31,855 bases of DNA from CBDUSL01 sp965370265 (lineage in GTDB: Bacteria > Patescibacteriota > Patescibacteriia > JAXHNJ01): assembly GCA_965370265.1 (NCBI GenBank), contig CBDUSL010000005.1, positions 1 through 31,855 of the forward strand, written 5' to 3'. Every line of letters starts with the position of its first letter. Position 1 is the first letter of the stretch. Shown here in pieces: positions 15,831 to 23,419 of the stretch. A program made the position numbers and the translations under genes. The notes below the pieces were generated by a model. It saw nothing but the letters and a program-made list of their open reading frames with translations. It searched no databases and was not told the DNA's origin.

Positions 15831-16421
15831 ATGAAAAATATCCTAAAACAGAAAAATAAACAAGGAATGAGCCTTTTGGAGAGCATAGTGGCCGTAGGTT
15901 TGGTTATGTCAGTGGTTATTGGATCGATCACTATGAGCATATCTACCATTCGTATGGGCAGAAACAGTAATAATCGAATAGTGGCTCTCAATCTAGCCCG
16001 TGAAGGGATAGAATATGTCAGAAATTTAAGGGATAGCAATTGGCTTAAAGAAAGTGAGGGAATAGAAAATACAATTCCTGAACCTGATCGAATTTACCAA
16101 TGGGATGACGGAATGGAAGCTGGCGCTTATAACCTAGACCAATATTTAGAGAGTGGAAATTGGGTTTCTGATTTTAATCTTCTTGATTCTTCTTATGAAT
16201 ATGACTTAGAAAACTGCGGAACTAATTGTGAACTAAATGTTACTTCGAACGGAATTTATAATCATACCAGTGGTGTCCCCAGTAATTTTTCTAGAATTAT
16301 TACCCTAAATAAAGATAATAGTGAATATATTAATGTAGTCTGCAAAATACATTGGCTTGAAAATGAAAAACCCAAATTTTTTACTTTAGAAGAAAATTTA
16401 TTTGACTGGCGCTATGATTAA
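15831..16421 (+). CDS. Pseudopilin, PilV-like
   Basis: The 196-aa product begins MKNILKQKNKQG|MSLLESIVAVGLVMSVVIGSITMSI: Gly then Met at +1, Glu at +5, as in PilV/GspI-type minor pilins, followed by NLAREGIEYVRNLRDSNW, a conserved PilV-like helix. The ATG at 15831 is 4 bases after the previous stop; an upstream ATG at 15780 inside the previous gene would give an improbable hydrophilic extension. The stop overlaps the next start by 8 bases. Confidence 0.86.
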   Translation: MKNILKQKNKQGMSLLESIVAVGLVMSVVIGSITMSISTIRMGRNSNNRIVALNLAREGIEYVRNLRDSNWLKESEGIENTIPEPDRIYQWDDGMEAGAYNLDQYLESGNWVSDFNLLDSSYEYDLENCGTNCELNVTSNGIYNHTSGVPSNFSRIITLNKDNSEYINVVCKIHWLENEKPKFFTLEENLFDWRYD

Positions 16422-17109
16422 TTTTAAGAAAAAACCCCAAAGGGGTCCCTTCGGGAAAAGAAAAGGCTTCACTTTACTTGAATTGCTTATATCAGTATCT
16501 ATTTTTTCTATTACCGTGGTTATCGGTGTTAATTTATTTTTTAACATTGTAGGTATTCAAAAAAGAACCTCCTATATTCAGGAAATCCAGGGAGATGCCC
16601 GTTATGTTATGGAGGAAATAGTGAGGCAGCTTAGGCAGGGTTATCTGGATTATGCTTATTATTCCGACAGAGGTATAAGTCTGGATGACTTAGGTAATCC
16701 AGATCCTAATGTTGGTAATAAAATTTTAGTAACTAAAGATCTGGATAATAATATTTTTTACTTTGAACAGGTGGTTGAAGGAACTTTAGCTGATGGGCTA
16801 ACTGACCGTTATGTGCTTGAAAACTGTTCGGTTGATATCCAAAATGACGATTTAGATAAATGCACAAAAAATAAGGACAACTGGCAGACTATTACTTCTA
16901 ATGAAGTCCATGTTAAGAATTTCCTTATTTTCCCCACCCCTAGCGCGGACCCCCTTACTTTAGACGAAGACCTTGGGTATCAGTATCAGGCCCATGATCA
17001 GCCAAAGGTGACTATAGTCTTTCAGACAGAGATTGACCACAAGGAGAAAAAATACAAAATGACAACAAGTTTACAAACAACCGTATCATCCAGAATTTAT
17101 GCCAGATAA
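16414..17109 (+). CDS. Pseudopilin, PilW-like
   Basis: The 231-aa product begins MINFKKKPQRGPFGKRKG|FTLLELLISVSIFSITVVIGVNLFF, with Gly-Phe cleavage and Glu at +5, then GDARYVMEEIVRQLRQGYLDY, typical of PilW/GspJ minor pilins. The start is the ATG at 16414 (ATGATTAA overlap with the previous stop), not the TTG at 16402. Overlaps at both ends imply translational coupling. Confidence 0.86.
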   Translation: MINFKKKPQRGPFGKRKGFTLLELLISVSIFSITVVIGVNLFFNIVGIQKRTSYIQEIQGDARYVMEEIVRQLRQGYLDYAYYSDRGISLDDLGNPDPNVGNKILVTKDLDNNIFYFEQVVEGTLADGLTDRYVLENCSVDIQNDDLDKCTKNKDNWQTITSNEVHVKNFLIFPTPSADPLTLDEDLGYQYQAHDQPKVTIVFQTEIDHKEKKYKMTTSLQTTVSSRIYAR

Positions 17110-17935
17110 AATCAATAATCAAAAAGGGGTTACACTATTACTAGCCATGCTTATTATGACTACTATTGTCGGAGTGTCTATTAGCCTTTCTGTCCTTATT
17201 ATTAACCAGTTTGAGTTTTCGGCTAATTTAGACCATGCTTTGGTCTCTCTATACGCGGCTGAATCGGGCCTTGAAGAGAGTTTAAATACTATTAAAATAT
17301 ACAGAGATGAAGACACTGAAGATATAGGCAGTGCTCTAGTAGAAATTACATCAAAATCAAATATTTCTTTAAACGAAATTAATACCGCTAAATGGGATTC
17401 CTCCAGCAGTAATACTACGGATGATTTTATTTTGGATTCACTTAAGCAGAATTCAGAAACCTCGTTTGATTTAGAAAACGTTGGTTCTATAGAAATGACC
17501 TGGCATGATGACTGCGACGCTCCAAGCTGGATTAAGATGAGTTTTGTAGCTTGGCAGGAAAATGTCGTAGATTTTCTTCCTATTCCCGCAGGCAGTTATG
17601 ACCATAACTCTGTAGATTGGCCTATTTTTCCCTGTGAAAATGAATTAGATACAGGCATTTGTTCCACTAGTACTAAAAACTTTCCTGATAATAATTACAA
17701 TTATACAGTGACTATTAACCCGATTACCTGCAATATTTCCTATCTAAAAGTAAAAGCTTATGGTGGGGCTGATTTAGCAGGACCCCAACTTAATATCGGC
17801 AATAAGATAAATATTAAATCTGTAGGCAAATATATTGATTCTCAGATTGCCGTATCAGCCAGTGTTCCTTACCGTCTGCCTCCGCAGGGTATATTTAGTT
17901 TTGCCATTTTTTCGGAAGCAAGTTTAGAAAAATAA
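17099..17935 (+). CDS. PilX-like minor pilin assembly protein
   Basis: The 278-aa product has the basic start MPDKINNQKG, VTLLLAMLIMTTIVGVSISLSVLI as membrane helix, then the PilX/GspK hallmark LYAAESGLEESL at about residues 53-64. Val at +1 and no Glu at +5 fit the PilX/GspK class, which caps the minor-pilin complex. The C-terminal region has paired Cys (HDDCDAP, FPCENELDTGIC). It overlaps the previous gene by 11 bases and ends 8 bases before ligA, so ligA may be co-transcribed. Confidence 0.84.
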   Translation: MPDKINNQKGVTLLLAMLIMTTIVGVSISLSVLIINQFEFSANLDHALVSLYAAESGLEESLNTIKIYRDEDTEDIGSALVEITSKSNISLNEINTAKWDSSSSNTTDDFILDSLKQNSETSFDLENVGSIEMTWHDDCDAPSWIKMSFVAWQENVVDFLPIPAGSYDHNSVDWPIFPCENELDTGICSTSTKNFPDNNYNYTVTINPITCNISYLKVKAYGGADLAGPQLNIGNKINIKSVGKYIDSQIAVSASVPYRLPPQGIFSFAIFSEASLEK

Positions 17936-17943
17936 AAGGAGCT

Positions 17944-19959
17944 ATGGAAAAAAGCAAGGCAAAACAAAGGATTGAAAAACTAAAAAAAGAGATTAACCGC
18001 CACCGGTATCTATATCATGTTTTGGATAAACAGGAGATTTCAGATGCGGCTCTTGATTCTCTCAAAAAAGAACTTTTTGATTTAGAAAAAGAATATCCAA
18101 AATTTATTACCCCCGATTCTCCGACAAAACGGGTGGGTGGCCGGGCCTTGGAGCGATTCAAAAAAGTAAAACATGAAGAGCCAATGCTTTCCCTAAATGA
18201 TGTTTTTGACAACAAGGAATTTACCAGTTGGGTGGAAAGAATAAAAAAATTAACTCCTGGAGAAAGTCATAATTTTTATTCGGAAGTTAAAATGGACGGC
18301 CTGGCCGTTTCTTTAATTTATGAAAAGGGAATTTTTATCCGAGGAGCCACCAGGGGAGATGGAGTAACAGGAGAGGATGTGACCGAAAATCTAAAAACAA
18401 TAGAAGCGATTCCCCTGACTCTGGCTATTGATAAATTAACTAAAGAACAACGGCAAAAAGCGCTTCAGAAAGTGGAGGTAAGAGGCGAGGTTTATATGAG
18501 GAAAGATGTTTTTGAAAAACTTAATCAAAAGCAAAAGAAAAAAGGGGAAAAAGAATTTGCCAATCCCAGGAACGCAGCCGCTGGCTCCATAAGACAGCTG
18601 AATCCTAAAATTGCCGCCAACCGCCGGCTTAATTTTTTTGCTTATGATTTAAAAACAGATTTGGACCAAAAAACGCACCAGGAAAGTCATCAACTGGCCC
18701 AAAAAATGGGTTTTCCGGTTAATCCTTACAGTCAGTATGCCAGAACTCCGGAAGAAGTAATCAAATACCATCAGGAAATCGGCAGGAAAAGGGATAAATT
18801 TGCTTATTGGACCGATGGGGTGGTGGTTAATGTAAATTCAATTAATTTGTTTAGAAAATTAGGCCGGGTGGGCAAGTCTCCCAGAGGTTCCCTGGCCTTT
18901 AAATACCCGGCCGAGCAAGCCACGACTACTGTTGAAGATATTCAGGTCCAAATCGGCCGAACCGGGGCCTTAACACCGGTGGCTTATCTAAAGCCGGTAA
19001 ACGTGGCCGGCTCGACTGTTTCCCGAGCTACTTTGCATAATCTTGATGAAATAATGAGATTAGAGGTTAAGATAGGCGATACGGTGATTGTCCAAAAGGC
19101 AGGAGATATTATTCCGGAAGTGGTAAAAGTTCTAAAAAGAATGAGAACCGGTCAGGAAAAAGAATTCCAAATGCCAAAAGAATGTTCGGTTTGTCAGTCG
19201 CCAGTGACCAGAAAATCCGGGGAAGTGGCTTATTATTGTTCAAATAAAAAATGCTTTGCTACCCAGAGAGAGGGGATCTACCATTTTGTTTCCAAAAAAG
19301 CTTTTGATATTGAAGGGCTGGGGCCGAAAATAATTGACCAGCTTTTAGTAACTGATCTTATTAAAAATCCAGCCGATATTTTTACTCTAAAAAAAGAAGA
19401 TCTCGAACTCCTGAAAAGGTTCGCGGAAAAATCAGCCGATAATACTATTAAAGCAATCGAAAATAGTAAGATTATATCTTTTCCCCGATTTATTTATTCT
19501 TTGGGCATAAGGCATGTTGGCGAAGAAACGGCTTATCTCTTAGCTGAACATTTTGGTGATTTGGAAAAATTAATGCGAACAAATGAAGAGGAGTTTCAGC
19601 AAGTTCATGAAATCGGAGAAGTGATGGCCAGGAGTATCGTCCAATTTTTTTCGGAAAAAGAAAAAATAGAGCTAATTAATAATCTGATAAAAAATGGAGT
19701 TAAAATTTATTTTGAAAAGCTAAAGATAAACAAATCTCTCCAAAGTTTAAAGTTTGTTCTTACTGGTTCGCTAAAGACATTAACTCGTGACGATGCAAAA
19801 AGTAGGATTCGTAAATTTGGCGGTGATATTTCTTCGGCTGTGAACAAAGAAACCGATTATTTAGTGGTCGGAGAAAAGTCAGGTTCAAAGCATGAAAAGG
19901 CAAAAAAACTGGGAATAAAAACAATAAACGAAAAAGAATTTTTGTCCCTCATAAAATAA
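17944..19959 (+). CDS. ligA: NAD+-dependent DNA ligase LigA
   Basis: The 671-aa ligase is of standard length. Domain Ia is RHRYLYHVLDKQEISDAALDSL (20-40). The adenylation motif KMDG has catalytic Lys116, followed by RGATRGDGVTGEDVTEN. Then come the OB fold (GRTGALTPVAYLKPV), a zinc finger with C414, C417, C432 and C437, helix-hairpin-helix repeats, and a C-terminal BRCT domain (LKFVLTGSLKTLTRDDAK...). It seals nicks in replication and repair using NAD+. All motifs are intact. An AGGAG site lies just before the ATG. Confidence 0.98.
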   Translation: MEKSKAKQRIEKLKKEINRHRYLYHVLDKQEISDAALDSLKKELFDLEKEYPKFITPDSPTKRVGGRALERFKKVKHEEPMLSLNDVFDNKEFTSWVERIKKLTPGESHNFYSEVKMDGLAVSLIYEKGIFIRGATRGDGVTGEDVTENLKTIEAIPLTLAIDKLTKEQRQKALQKVEVRGEVYMRKDVFEKLNQKQKKKGEKEFANPRNAAAGSIRQLNPKIAANRRLNFFAYDLKTDLDQKTHQESHQLAQKMGFPVNPYSQYARTPEEVIKYHQEIGRKRDKFAYWTDGVVVNVNSINLFRKLGRVGKSPRGSLAFKYPAEQATTTVEDIQVQIGRTGALTPVAYLKPVNVAGSTVSRATLHNLDEIMRLEVKIGDTVIVQKAGDIIPEVVKVLKRMRTGQEKEFQMPKECSVCQSPVTRKSGEVAYYCSNKKCFATQREGIYHFVSKKAFDIEGLGPKIIDQLLVTDLIKNPADIFTLKKEDLELLKRFAEKSADNTIKAIENSKIISFPRFIYSLGIRHVGEETAYLLAEHFGDLEKLMRTNEEEFQQVHEIGEVMARSIVQFFSEKEKIELINNLIKNGVKIYFEKLKINKSLQSLKFVLTGSLKTLTRDDAKSRIRKFGGDISSAVNKETDYLVVGEKSGSKHEKAKKLGIKTINEKEFLSLIK

Positions 19960-19970
19960 TAAGGTATAAT
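19942..19970 (+). promoter_or_regulatory. Promoter of gatC-gatA, nearly leaderless
   Basis: TTGTCC (19942-19947), a 17-base spacer and TATAAT (19965-19970) predict a start near 19977, two bases before the gatC ATG at 19979. The -35 and most of the spacer lie inside the ligA 3' end. Confidence 0.65.
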
Positions 19971-19978
19971 GTAATAAT

Positions 19979-20263
19979 ATGAAGATATCAAAAAAAGAAG
20001 TTTCTCACATCGCCGGTCTTTCCCGGCTAAAATTAAATGAAAAAGAGAAGGAAAGTTTTGCCGGAGAACTGAGCTCGATTTTAGATTATATTGAAAAACT
20101 TAAAAAAATTGACATTGATGACGAAGAACTCATTTATCAAGCTACCAAAACAAAAAATAGGGATAGATCGGATGAGGTTCAAAATTTTGAAGAAAAAGAT
20201 AAGATTATTAAGCAAGCCCCTAAAAAGAGTGGTGATTTTATAGAAATTAACAAAGTATTTTAA
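19979..20263 (+). CDS. gatC: Asp/Glu-tRNA(Asn/Gln) amidotransferase subunit C
   Basis: The 94-aa protein matches GatC in length and motif: ISKKEVSHIAGLSRLKLNEKEKESFAGELSSILDYIEKL (3-41). GatC wraps around GatA and stabilises its contact with GatB. The heterotrimer converts misacylated Glu-tRNA(Gln) and/or Asp-tRNA(Asn) to the correct amide. The stop is 2 bases before gatA. gatB does not follow in this window. Confidence 0.95.
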   Translation: MKISKKEVSHIAGLSRLKLNEKEKESFAGELSSILDYIEKLKKIDIDDEELIYQATKTKNRDRSDEVQNFEEKDKIIKQAPKKSGDFIEINKVF

Positions 20264-20265
20264 TC

Positions 20266-21702
20266 ATGGATTTTAACGGTTTAAACTTAAAAAAAGCCCA
20301 TTTGGGCCTAAAAAATAAGGAATTTTCGGCCCTGGAACTGACAAAGTATTTTTTGGATGTGATTAAAAATAAGGACAAAAATATTCATGCTTTTCTGAAA
20401 GTGACTGATGATCTGGCCTTAGAGCAGGCAAAGCTGGTTGATAAAAAAATAAAAGAAGGCAAAGAAATCAAACCTTTATCGGGTATGCCGATGGCTCTTA
20501 AGGATAATATGGCTATAGAGGGCATTACGACTACGGCCGGTTCAAGAATGCTGGAAAATTACGTCCCCCCTTTTGATTCAACAACAGTAAAAAAATTAAA
20601 AGAAAATAATTTTGTCCTTCTTGGCCGGACAAATCTGGATGAATTTGCGATGGGTTCTTCAACCGAAAACTCGGCTTTTGGACCGACTAAAAACCCTCTG
20701 GACACTTCTCTTGTTCCTGGCGGCTCTTCCGGCGGTTCAGCCGCGGCCGTTGCCGCCGGAATGTCTCTTTACGCCTTGGGCTCGGATACAGGCGGTTCTA
20801 TCCGGCAGCCCGCCGCTTTCTGCGGCGTGGTTGGCTTGAAGCCAACCTACGGCCGCGTCTCACGCTATGGTTTAATCGCCTTAACTTCATCCACTGATGT
20901 CATTGGTTCTTTGACCAAGGATGTTGAAGACGCTGCTCTGATTCTTGAAGCGATTGCCGGGTTTGACGAAAAAGATTCTACTACTATTAATAAAAAAATC
21001 GATTGTTATTCTCAAGGGATTGATAAAAAAAGTAAATTAAGAATTGGTATTCCTAAAGAATATTTTGGCGGGGAATTAGATCAAAAAATAAAGCAAGCTT
21101 TAAACAAAGTTATTAAACAGGTTAAAGACCTAAAAATTGAAGTAATTGATATTTCCTTGCCTTACACCGAATACGCCGTGGCTGCTTATTATATTATTAA
21201 TCCTGCCGAAACTTCTTCCAACTTAGCCCGCTTTGATGGAATTCGCTACGGCTTTTCAGATAAAGAAAGCAAAAAGCTTTTAGAAACTTATCTTAATTCC
21301 CGGCAAAAAGGATTTGGTCCGGAACCAAAAAGAAGAATAATGCTGGGTACATATGCCCTTTCTTTTGGTTATTATGAAGCTTATTATCTTCGGGCTCAAA
21401 AGGCGAGAAAATTAATAAGTGATGATTTTGCCAAAGCTTTTGAAAAAGTGGATATTATCTTGACTCCCACTGCCCCTTCCACCGCTTTTAAACTAGGAGA
21501 AAAGCAAACACCTTTAGAAATGTATCTTTCAGATGTTTTTTTAACGGCCCCTAGCTTGGCCGGCCTGCCGGCGCTTTCTTTGCCCTTTTATACCTCTGAA
21601 AAAATGCCTTATTCAGTCCAGTTAATCGCTGGTCATTTTGAAGAAAAAAAGCTCTTAAACTTCGGTTATTTATTAGAAAAAGAAGTTCTTGATAAAATGT
21701 AA
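20266..21702 (+). CDS. gatA: Asp/Glu-tRNA(Asn/Gln) amidotransferase subunit A
   Basis: The 478-aa amidase releases ammonia from glutamine for transamidation. The amidase signature is complete: Lys79 (MALKDN), Ser154 (PGGSSGGSAAAVAAG) and Ser178 (LGSDTGGSIRQPAAFCG) form the Ser-cisSer-Lys triad, at the same numbers I recall for Staphylococcus aureus GatA. LKPTYGRVSRYGLIA follows. The partner GatB must be elsewhere in the genome, since after gatA comes an unrelated receiver gene. Confidence 0.97.
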   Translation: MDFNGLNLKKAHLGLKNKEFSALELTKYFLDVIKNKDKNIHAFLKVTDDLALEQAKLVDKKIKEGKEIKPLSGMPMALKDNMAIEGITTTAGSRMLENYVPPFDSTTVKKLKENNFVLLGRTNLDEFAMGSSTENSAFGPTKNPLDTSLVPGGSSGGSAAAVAAGMSLYALGSDTGGSIRQPAAFCGVVGLKPTYGRVSRYGLIALTSSTDVIGSLTKDVEDAALILEAIAGFDEKDSTTINKKIDCYSQGIDKKSKLRIGIPKEYFGGELDQKIKQALNKVIKQVKDLKIEVIDISLPYTEYAVAAYYIINPAETSSNLARFDGIRYGFSDKESKKLLETYLNSRQKGFGPEPKRRIMLGTYALSFGYYEAYYLRAQKARKLISDDFAKAFEKVDIILTPTAPSTAFKLGEKQTPLEMYLSDVFLTAPSLAGLPALSLPFYTSEKMPYSVQLIAGHFEEKKLLNFGYLLEKEVLDKM

Positions 21703-21717
21703 ATATAGAGTTATAAT
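21689..21717 (+). promoter_or_regulatory. Promoter for the receiver-ndk pair
   Basis: TTGATA (21689-21694), a 17-base spacer and TATAAT (21712-21717) form a near-consensus sigma70 promoter overlapping the gatA 3' end. The predicted start near 21724 gives a leader of about 20 bases. Confidence 0.7.
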
Positions 21718-21744
21718 GAAAAAAAGAAAATAAATTGTAATATT

Positions 21745-22122
21745 ATGACAAAAAAGAAAAAAGTTCTCATTGTTGAAGACGAAAAAATGCTTTCCGAAAT
21801 GTATATGACTAAGTTTAACATGGACGGATTCGAGGTAGTCCAGGCCTTTGACGGAAAGGAGGGACTTGATAAAGCAAAAACAGAAAACCCCGATATTATT
21901 TTGCTGGATATTATTATGCCTAAACTTGACGGTTTTATTGTTCTCAGAGAACTTAAGTTAGACGACAGCCTTAAAAAAATTCCTGTTTTACTTCTGACTA
22001 ATCTTGGTCAGGAGGATGATATTAAAAAAGGAAAAAAGCTGGGAGCTGAGGACTATTTTGTAAAAGCTAACCACAGCCCGGCGGAAATTGTCGAAAAAGT
22101 TAAAAAACTATTAAAAATATAA
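21745..22122 (+). CDS. Stand-alone response-regulator receiver domain (second copy)
   Basis: The 125-aa CheY-like receiver has acidic residues in IVEDE, phospho-acceptor Asp55 in LLDIIMPKLDG, Thr85 in LLTNLGQ and Lys107 in DYFVKANH, and no output domain. It is a close paralogue of the receiver at 10253 (shared EMYMTKF/GMYISKL, LLTNLGQ, the DYxxKA segment and a Pro-x-E-x-V-x-K-x-K-K tail). It is 9 bases upstream of ndk. Which process it controls cannot be read from the sequence; cross-talk with the pilus receiver is possible. Confidence 0.92.
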   Translation: MTKKKKVLIVEDEKMLSEMYMTKFNMDGFEVVQAFDGKEGLDKAKTENPDIILLDIIMPKLDGFIVLRELKLDDSLKKIPVLLLTNLGQEDDIKKGKKLGAEDYFVKANHSPAEIVEKVKKLLKI

Positions 22123-22128
22123 AAAAAT

Positions 22129-22722
22129 ATGAGCGATTTAATTGAGAAGACCGTTGTTTTAATAAAACCTGACGGGGTAAAAAGAGGAGTGATCGGCGAA
22201 GTAATTTCCCGTTTTGAAAAAACCGGACTAAAAATATTAGCCATGAAAATGGTCTGGATTGATAAAAAAATGGCCCAAAAACATTATCCCAACGCCAGGA
22301 TAGAGCTTTTAAAAGGTATCGGACAAAAGACTCTGGATACTTACAAAAAATACGGCATGGATCCCGGAGAAGACCTGGGCACTAAAAATGCTTTAGAAAT
22401 CGGCAAAATGGTAAATAACTGGAATATGGATTTCTTAACTTCTGGACCAGTGGTTGCTATTTTACTCCAAGGCCTTCACGCCATAGAAAATATCCGGTTA
22501 ATGGCGGGTAATACCCTACCTACTTTGGCGGCTCCCGGCACTATCCGGGGTGATTATTCGGTAGATTCGCCGGCCCTGGCAAATGTTAAAAAAAGAGCGG
22601 TCAGAAATATTATCCATGCTTCCGGAAATACTGAAGAAGCAAACTATGAAGAGCAATTATGGTTTAGAAAAGAAGATATTTTCGAATATAAAAGAGCCGA
22701 AGAAGAGGTCATGTTTGAATAA
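22129..22722 (+). CDS. ndk: Nucleoside-diphosphate kinase, long form
   Basis: The 197-aa product catalyses gamma-phosphate transfer between NTPs and NDPs. Conserved parts are TVVLIKPDGVKRGVIGEVISRFE (Lys13), SGPVVAILLQG, AAPGTIRGDYS, and the active-site His163 in RNIIHASGNTEEA. Typical Ndk has about 140-150 residues; this one has two insertions: about 40 residues at 56-99 (Kpn-loop/helix region) and about 10 residues before the active site (SPALANVKKRA). The active-site Ser/Asp neighbours read HASGN rather than HGSDS. Catalytic residues are otherwise present. Confidence 0.94.
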   Translation: MSDLIEKTVVLIKPDGVKRGVIGEVISRFEKTGLKILAMKMVWIDKKMAQKHYPNARIELLKGIGQKTLDTYKKYGMDPGEDLGTKNALEIGKMVNNWNMDFLTSGPVVAILLQGLHAIENIRLMAGNTLPTLAAPGTIRGDYSVDSPALANVKKRAVRNIIHASGNTEEANYEEQLWFRKEDIFEYKRAEEEVMFE

Positions 22723-22740
22723 GTTTTATATTCATCAAAG

Positions 22741-22773
22741 AAGGTCCGTGTTAAGTCATGGGCTTTTTTATTA
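22741..22773 (+). terminator. Intrinsic terminator after ndk
   Basis: AAGgTCCGTG pairs with CATGGGCTT (9 bp, one bulged G, G.U pairs) around a 6-base loop, and is followed by TTTTTTATTATTTT. It separates ndk from the converging minus-strand transposase gene. Confidence 0.7.
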
Positions 22774-22780
22774 TTTTCAG

Positions 22781-23335
22781 TCATTCGGTCGATGAGGCTA
22801 TATTTTTTTCATCTGTAGAAAAATCGATTATAGGATATTGCTCGAAACAATCATTTAACCATTCTTCTCCGTATTTTTTTAGATAGTGATGATAGCTAGA
22901 ATATTTATATTCCTTTATCTTATTAATGGATTTATGTTTTAAAGGATTATGATGAATATAATTAATTCTTTTATAAAAATCCGTTTCTTCTCTAATGTTT
23001 TTATCCCAATAATTCCACCATATTTTACGACCTTTCTTATTTTCTAATTTGTTTATTTCATATGAACTACTTCCATTAATGTACTGTATCAATAAACTAA
23101 GTTGATTACCTCTAGATAGACTAAATAAAACATGATAATGATTGGTCAAAACTACCCAGGCATGCATTTTTGCATTATATTTTTTTATTGCCTGATTTAG
23201 TTTTTTAACGAGAATATTAATTTTAACTTCATTATCGAAAAACTCTTTTCCGTTAATTGTACGGGCTGTCACGAAATAAATACCTTTATCTATATATAAG
23301 TGGAATGGTATGTGTTTTTTGTATTTACTAATCAT
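22781..23335 (-). CDS. REP-associated tyrosine transposase (RAYT, Y1/HUH family)
   Basis: The 184-aa HUH endonuclease has the HYH motif in LTNHYHVLF (His66, His68) and the candidate nucleophile Tyr126 in FYKRINYIHHNPLKHK, followed by YKYSSYHHYL, the usual order in TnpA_REP proteins. These are single-copy domesticated relatives of IS200/IS605 transposases that nick and mobilise short palindromic REP elements. The gene is intact, with no IS-type partner gene (no TnpB). Two palindromes lie just upstream (23356-23406). It is inserted convergently after ndk. Confidence 0.88.
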   Translation of the reverse strand: MISKYKKHIPFHLYIDKGIYFVTARTINGKEFFDNEVKINILVKKLNQAIKKYNAKMHAWVVLTNHYHVLFSLSRGNQLSLLIQYINGSSSYEINKLENKKGRKIWWNYWDKNIREETDFYKRINYIHHNPLKHKSINKIKEYKYSSYHHYLKKYGEEWLNDCFEQYPIIDFSTDEKNIASSTE

Positions 23336-23355
23336 ATTTATAATACTTACCTTTT

Positions 23356-23386
23356 CGGACTGTAAGGCTTCAGCCTTACCCGTATG
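23356..23386. repeat. REP-like hairpin upstream of the RAYT gene
   Basis: CGGACT borders a 7-bp perfect stem, GTAAGGC (23362-23368) with GCCTTAC (23373-23379) and loop TTCA, then CCGTATG. The GTAAGGC-type stem beside a RAYT gene is what a REP substrate looks like. The borders recur at 1401-1418. Confidence 0.65.
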
Positions 23387-23388
23387 AG

Positions 23389-23406
23389 ATAAACCTAAAG
23401 GTTTAT
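23389..23406. repeat. Second small hairpin upstream of the RAYT gene
   Basis: ATAAACC (23389-23395) pairs with GGTTTAT (23400-23406) over a TAAA loop, two bases after the first REP-like hairpin. The pair of hairpins resembles a BIME-type arrangement. Confidence 0.5.
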
Positions 23407-23419
23407 AATCCTTATTGTA

